Assembly: GCA_017435185.1 (NCBI GenBank)
Contig: JAFSFN010000117.1
Location: forward strand, 1-7,181
DNA length: 7,181 nt
From: Clostridia bacterium
GTDB taxonomy: Bacteria > Bacillota > Clostridia > Christensenellales > CAG-138
Direction: 5' to 3'
The translations under genes and the position numbers were made by a program. The first letter of the stretch is position 1, and each line of letters starts with the position of its first letter. Below, piece after piece: positions 5,990-7,181 of the stretch. A model generated the notes under the pieces. That model was given only the letters and a program-made list of their open reading frames with translations, was not told where the DNA came from and made no database searches.

Positions 5990-6985
5990 CTACATTCCGA
6001 GCAAGGCTTGGTCGAATGCAAACAAAGCTTCATTTATTTCGAAGATATTGTAATTTCCTGTACTTATAAAATATTCAATAATGATATCGAATTTGTTGCT
6101 GTGAGAAAGGGCAAATCCCGCTTTTTTGAGCATTTCCTCAGTTTCTTCAAGCGAAAGTTCCAAAGATATAGCACAAGCTATGGCCGTAGGCTTGCTGGGC
6201 TTATAATGTAAGTCACTGCGAATTTTCGAGAACAGCTTGCGGTCAATATTTGCCTTTTTGTAGCACTCAGCATCGGTCATACCCTTTTCATCTATTTTGC
6301 GAAGCAGCATTTGAGAAAAGCTTTCATCTATGTGCTTTAGCCTTAAATCCAGCTCGACATCTTCCATGACTGCGCGGCTTTCGCAAACAGCATGCGGCAC
6401 GACATACTGCATCGGCATATTCATGCGCATACTCTCTCGGCGATAGTCGGTATGCTCATCAACATAATTGTCGTCTATGTACTCGGCAATATCGGCAAAC
6501 AGCTTTTCGCTTATCTTATAAGCTGCTTTATCAAAAATTACGATGTAGATGTGCATCTCATTTTCAAGCAGGAAGTCACTTATAACATCTACCGCAACTT
6601 TCAATGCCTGATCTTTGGGATAACCGTAAACGCCTGAAGATATAAGCGGGAATGCAACTGTCTCGCAGTCATGCTTTTTCGCAAGTGCCAAAGACTCTCT
6701 GTAGCAAGATTCAAGCATTGCTTTTTCGCCATGCTCTCCGTCCTGCCAAACAGGTCCCACAGTATGTATCACATACTTACAAGGAAGCTTATATGCTCCT
6801 GTGATTTTTGCCTTTCCCGTATCACAACCGCCGAGCGTTTTGCACTCTTCAAGCAGACCGCTTCCTGCGGCACGATGAATACAACCGTCCACACCGCCAC
6901 CGCCCAAAAGTGAAGTATTGGCGGCGTTGACAATGGCATCAACCGTCATTTTTGTTATATCGTTTCTTACTATTTCAAGCGGCAT
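5990..6985 (-). CDS. macro domain protein fused to an XRE-like helix-turn-helix region
   Basis: 331 residues. Residues 1-170 are a macro domain of the MacroD/YmdB kind: DAIVNAAN (16-23), GGGGVDGCIHRAAG (28-41), TGAYKLPCKYVIHTVGP (62-78) and SSGVYGYP (117-123). The Asn and Asp used by MacroD-type ADP-ribosyl hydrolases (N23, D33 here) are present, so ADP-ribose or O-acetyl-ADP-ribose binding and probably hydrolysis are expected. After a Met/Arg-rich linker (180-200), residues 215-290 read like an XRE-type HTH: a MTDAECYKKANIDRKLFSKI two-helix unit, KPSKPTAIACAISL, then LSLEETEEMLKKAG. The tail (299-330) ends FEINEALFAFDQALLG. The fusion suggests an ADP-ribose-responsive regulator or a macro enzyme targeted to nucleic acid; this is inference. 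The Shine-Dalgarno sequence is weak. It has its own promoter (7023-7051) and lies 83 nt upstream of the vWA gene. Confidence 0.9.
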   Translation of the reverse strand: MPLEIVRNDITKMTVDAIVNAANTSLLGGGGVDGCIHRAAGSGLLEECKTLGGCDTGKAKITGAYKLPCKYVIHTVGPVWQDGEHGEKAMLESCYRESLALAKKHDCETVAFPLISSGVYGYPKDQALKVAVDVISDFLLENEMHIYIVIFDKAAYKISEKLFADIAEYIDDNYVDEHTDYRRESMRMNMPMQYVVPHAVCESRAVMEDVELDLRLKHIDESFSQMLLRKIDEKGMTDAECYKKANIDRKLFSKIRSDLHYKPSKPTAIACAISLELSLEETEEMLKKAGFALSHSNKFDIIIEYFISTGNYNIFEINEALFAFDQALLGM

Positions 6986-7022
6986 CTTCTTATCTCATCC
7001 ATTCTTTCAAGAAAGTATTTTT

Positions 7023-7051
7023 AGTGTACAAAAAAGCATGTAATATGTAAA
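7023..7051 (-). promoter_or_regulatory. probable promoter of the macro-HTH / vWA unit
   Basis: TTTACA (7046-7051, 5 of 6 consensus bases) and TACACT (7023-7028, 4 of 6) are separated by 17 nt, predicting a start near 7016 and a leader of about 30 nt. Immediately downstream lies CTTTC-TT-GAAAG (7004-7015), a short inverted repeat at the predicted start that could bind a regulator. Confidence 0.55.
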
Positions 7052-7065
7052 GCTGTATATGTTAC

Positions 7066-7181
7066 GAGGGGCACTGCCCCTCATACCCCGGTCGCTTTTG
7101 AAAAAGCGACGGAAAACAAAAAGGGGTTATTAAATCAAAACCACCAGTTGAACTGGTGGTTTGCACAGCCCCTATAAGGGG
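7066..7181. repeat. cluster of four hairpins at the right edge, possible mobile or repeated element
   Basis: Four inverted repeats follow one another: GAGGGGC-ACT-GCCCCTC (7066-7082); 9-base arms GTCGCTTTT/AAAAGCGAC around GA (7091-7110); perfect 12-base arms beginning AAACCACCAGTT around one G (7138-7162); and CCCCT-ATA-AGGGG (7169-7181). None has a T run after its stem on either strand, so they are not ordinary terminators, and no ORF covers them. AGGGG/CCCCT occurs five times (7067, 7077, 7122, 7169, 7177). The 7122 copy could pair with 7169 and enclose the third hairpin, competing with the last one. The arrangement recalls REP/MITE-like elements or the structured ends of IS200/IS605-type elements; the window stops before this can be settled. 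Confidence 0.5.

Noticed and set aside
7066..7110. The first two right-edge hairpins as Rho-independent terminators
   Set aside because: Neither has a T run after the stem on either strand, and no gene ends next to them in the window.

Overview
The window looks like a chromosomal segment of a low-to-moderate-GC Bacillota, most likely a gut-type clostridium (Lachnospiraceae/Oscillospiraceae-like). The grounds are strong AGGAG-type ribosome binding sites, TTGAAT/TATAAT-type promoters, compact Rho-independent terminators, a Gram-positive lipoprotein signal, a sortase-like PKTGD segment and BspA-type leucine-rich repeats. This is inferred from style; no phylogenetic marker gene is present. All five genes lie on the minus strand, so transcription runs from high to low coordinates. 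There are no RNA genes, CRISPR arrays or transposase genes, and no gene-free stretch exceeds 300 bases.

In transcription order: (1) 5990-6985 encodes a macro domain (ADP-ribose binding/hydrolysis type) fused to an XRE-like helix-turn-helix region. (2) 5235-5906 encodes a small cytosolic von Willebrand factor A protein with a complete MIDAS metal site. It lies 83 nt downstream of the macro gene, probably in the same transcript, and ends at a terminator at 5185-5218. (3) 4154-5071 encodes a ten-helix EamA/DMT-type transporter with its own good promoter, a candidate operator over the -10 region, and its own terminator at 4105-4132. (4) 1139-3997 encodes a large cell-surface protein: signal peptide, DUF11-like domain, internal PKTGD plus a two-helix membrane hairpin, DUF3298-like domain, two BspA leucine-rich-repeat blocks and a C-terminal region with a Ca-loop-like motif. 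It ends at a terminator at 1098-1131. (5) 1-964 is the N-terminal part of an RCC1-repeat lipoprotein that runs off the left edge.

Genes 4 and 5 are both predicted surface repeat proteins and may serve adhesion or envelope interaction. Genes 1 and 2 look like an intracellular ADP-ribose-linked regulatory or stress pair. No sequence evidence ties the two groups together beyond adjacency. Apart from the macro/vWA pair, each gene appears to be an independent transcription unit.

The right end (7066-7181) is a cluster of four hairpins that share the 5-mer AGGGG/CCCCT and resemble no terminator. It is the most likely mobile or repeated non-coding element here. The strongest leads are the macro-HTH fusion beside a vWA protein, the internal sortase-like motif with a membrane hairpin in the surface protein, its mosaic base composition, and the hairpin cluster.
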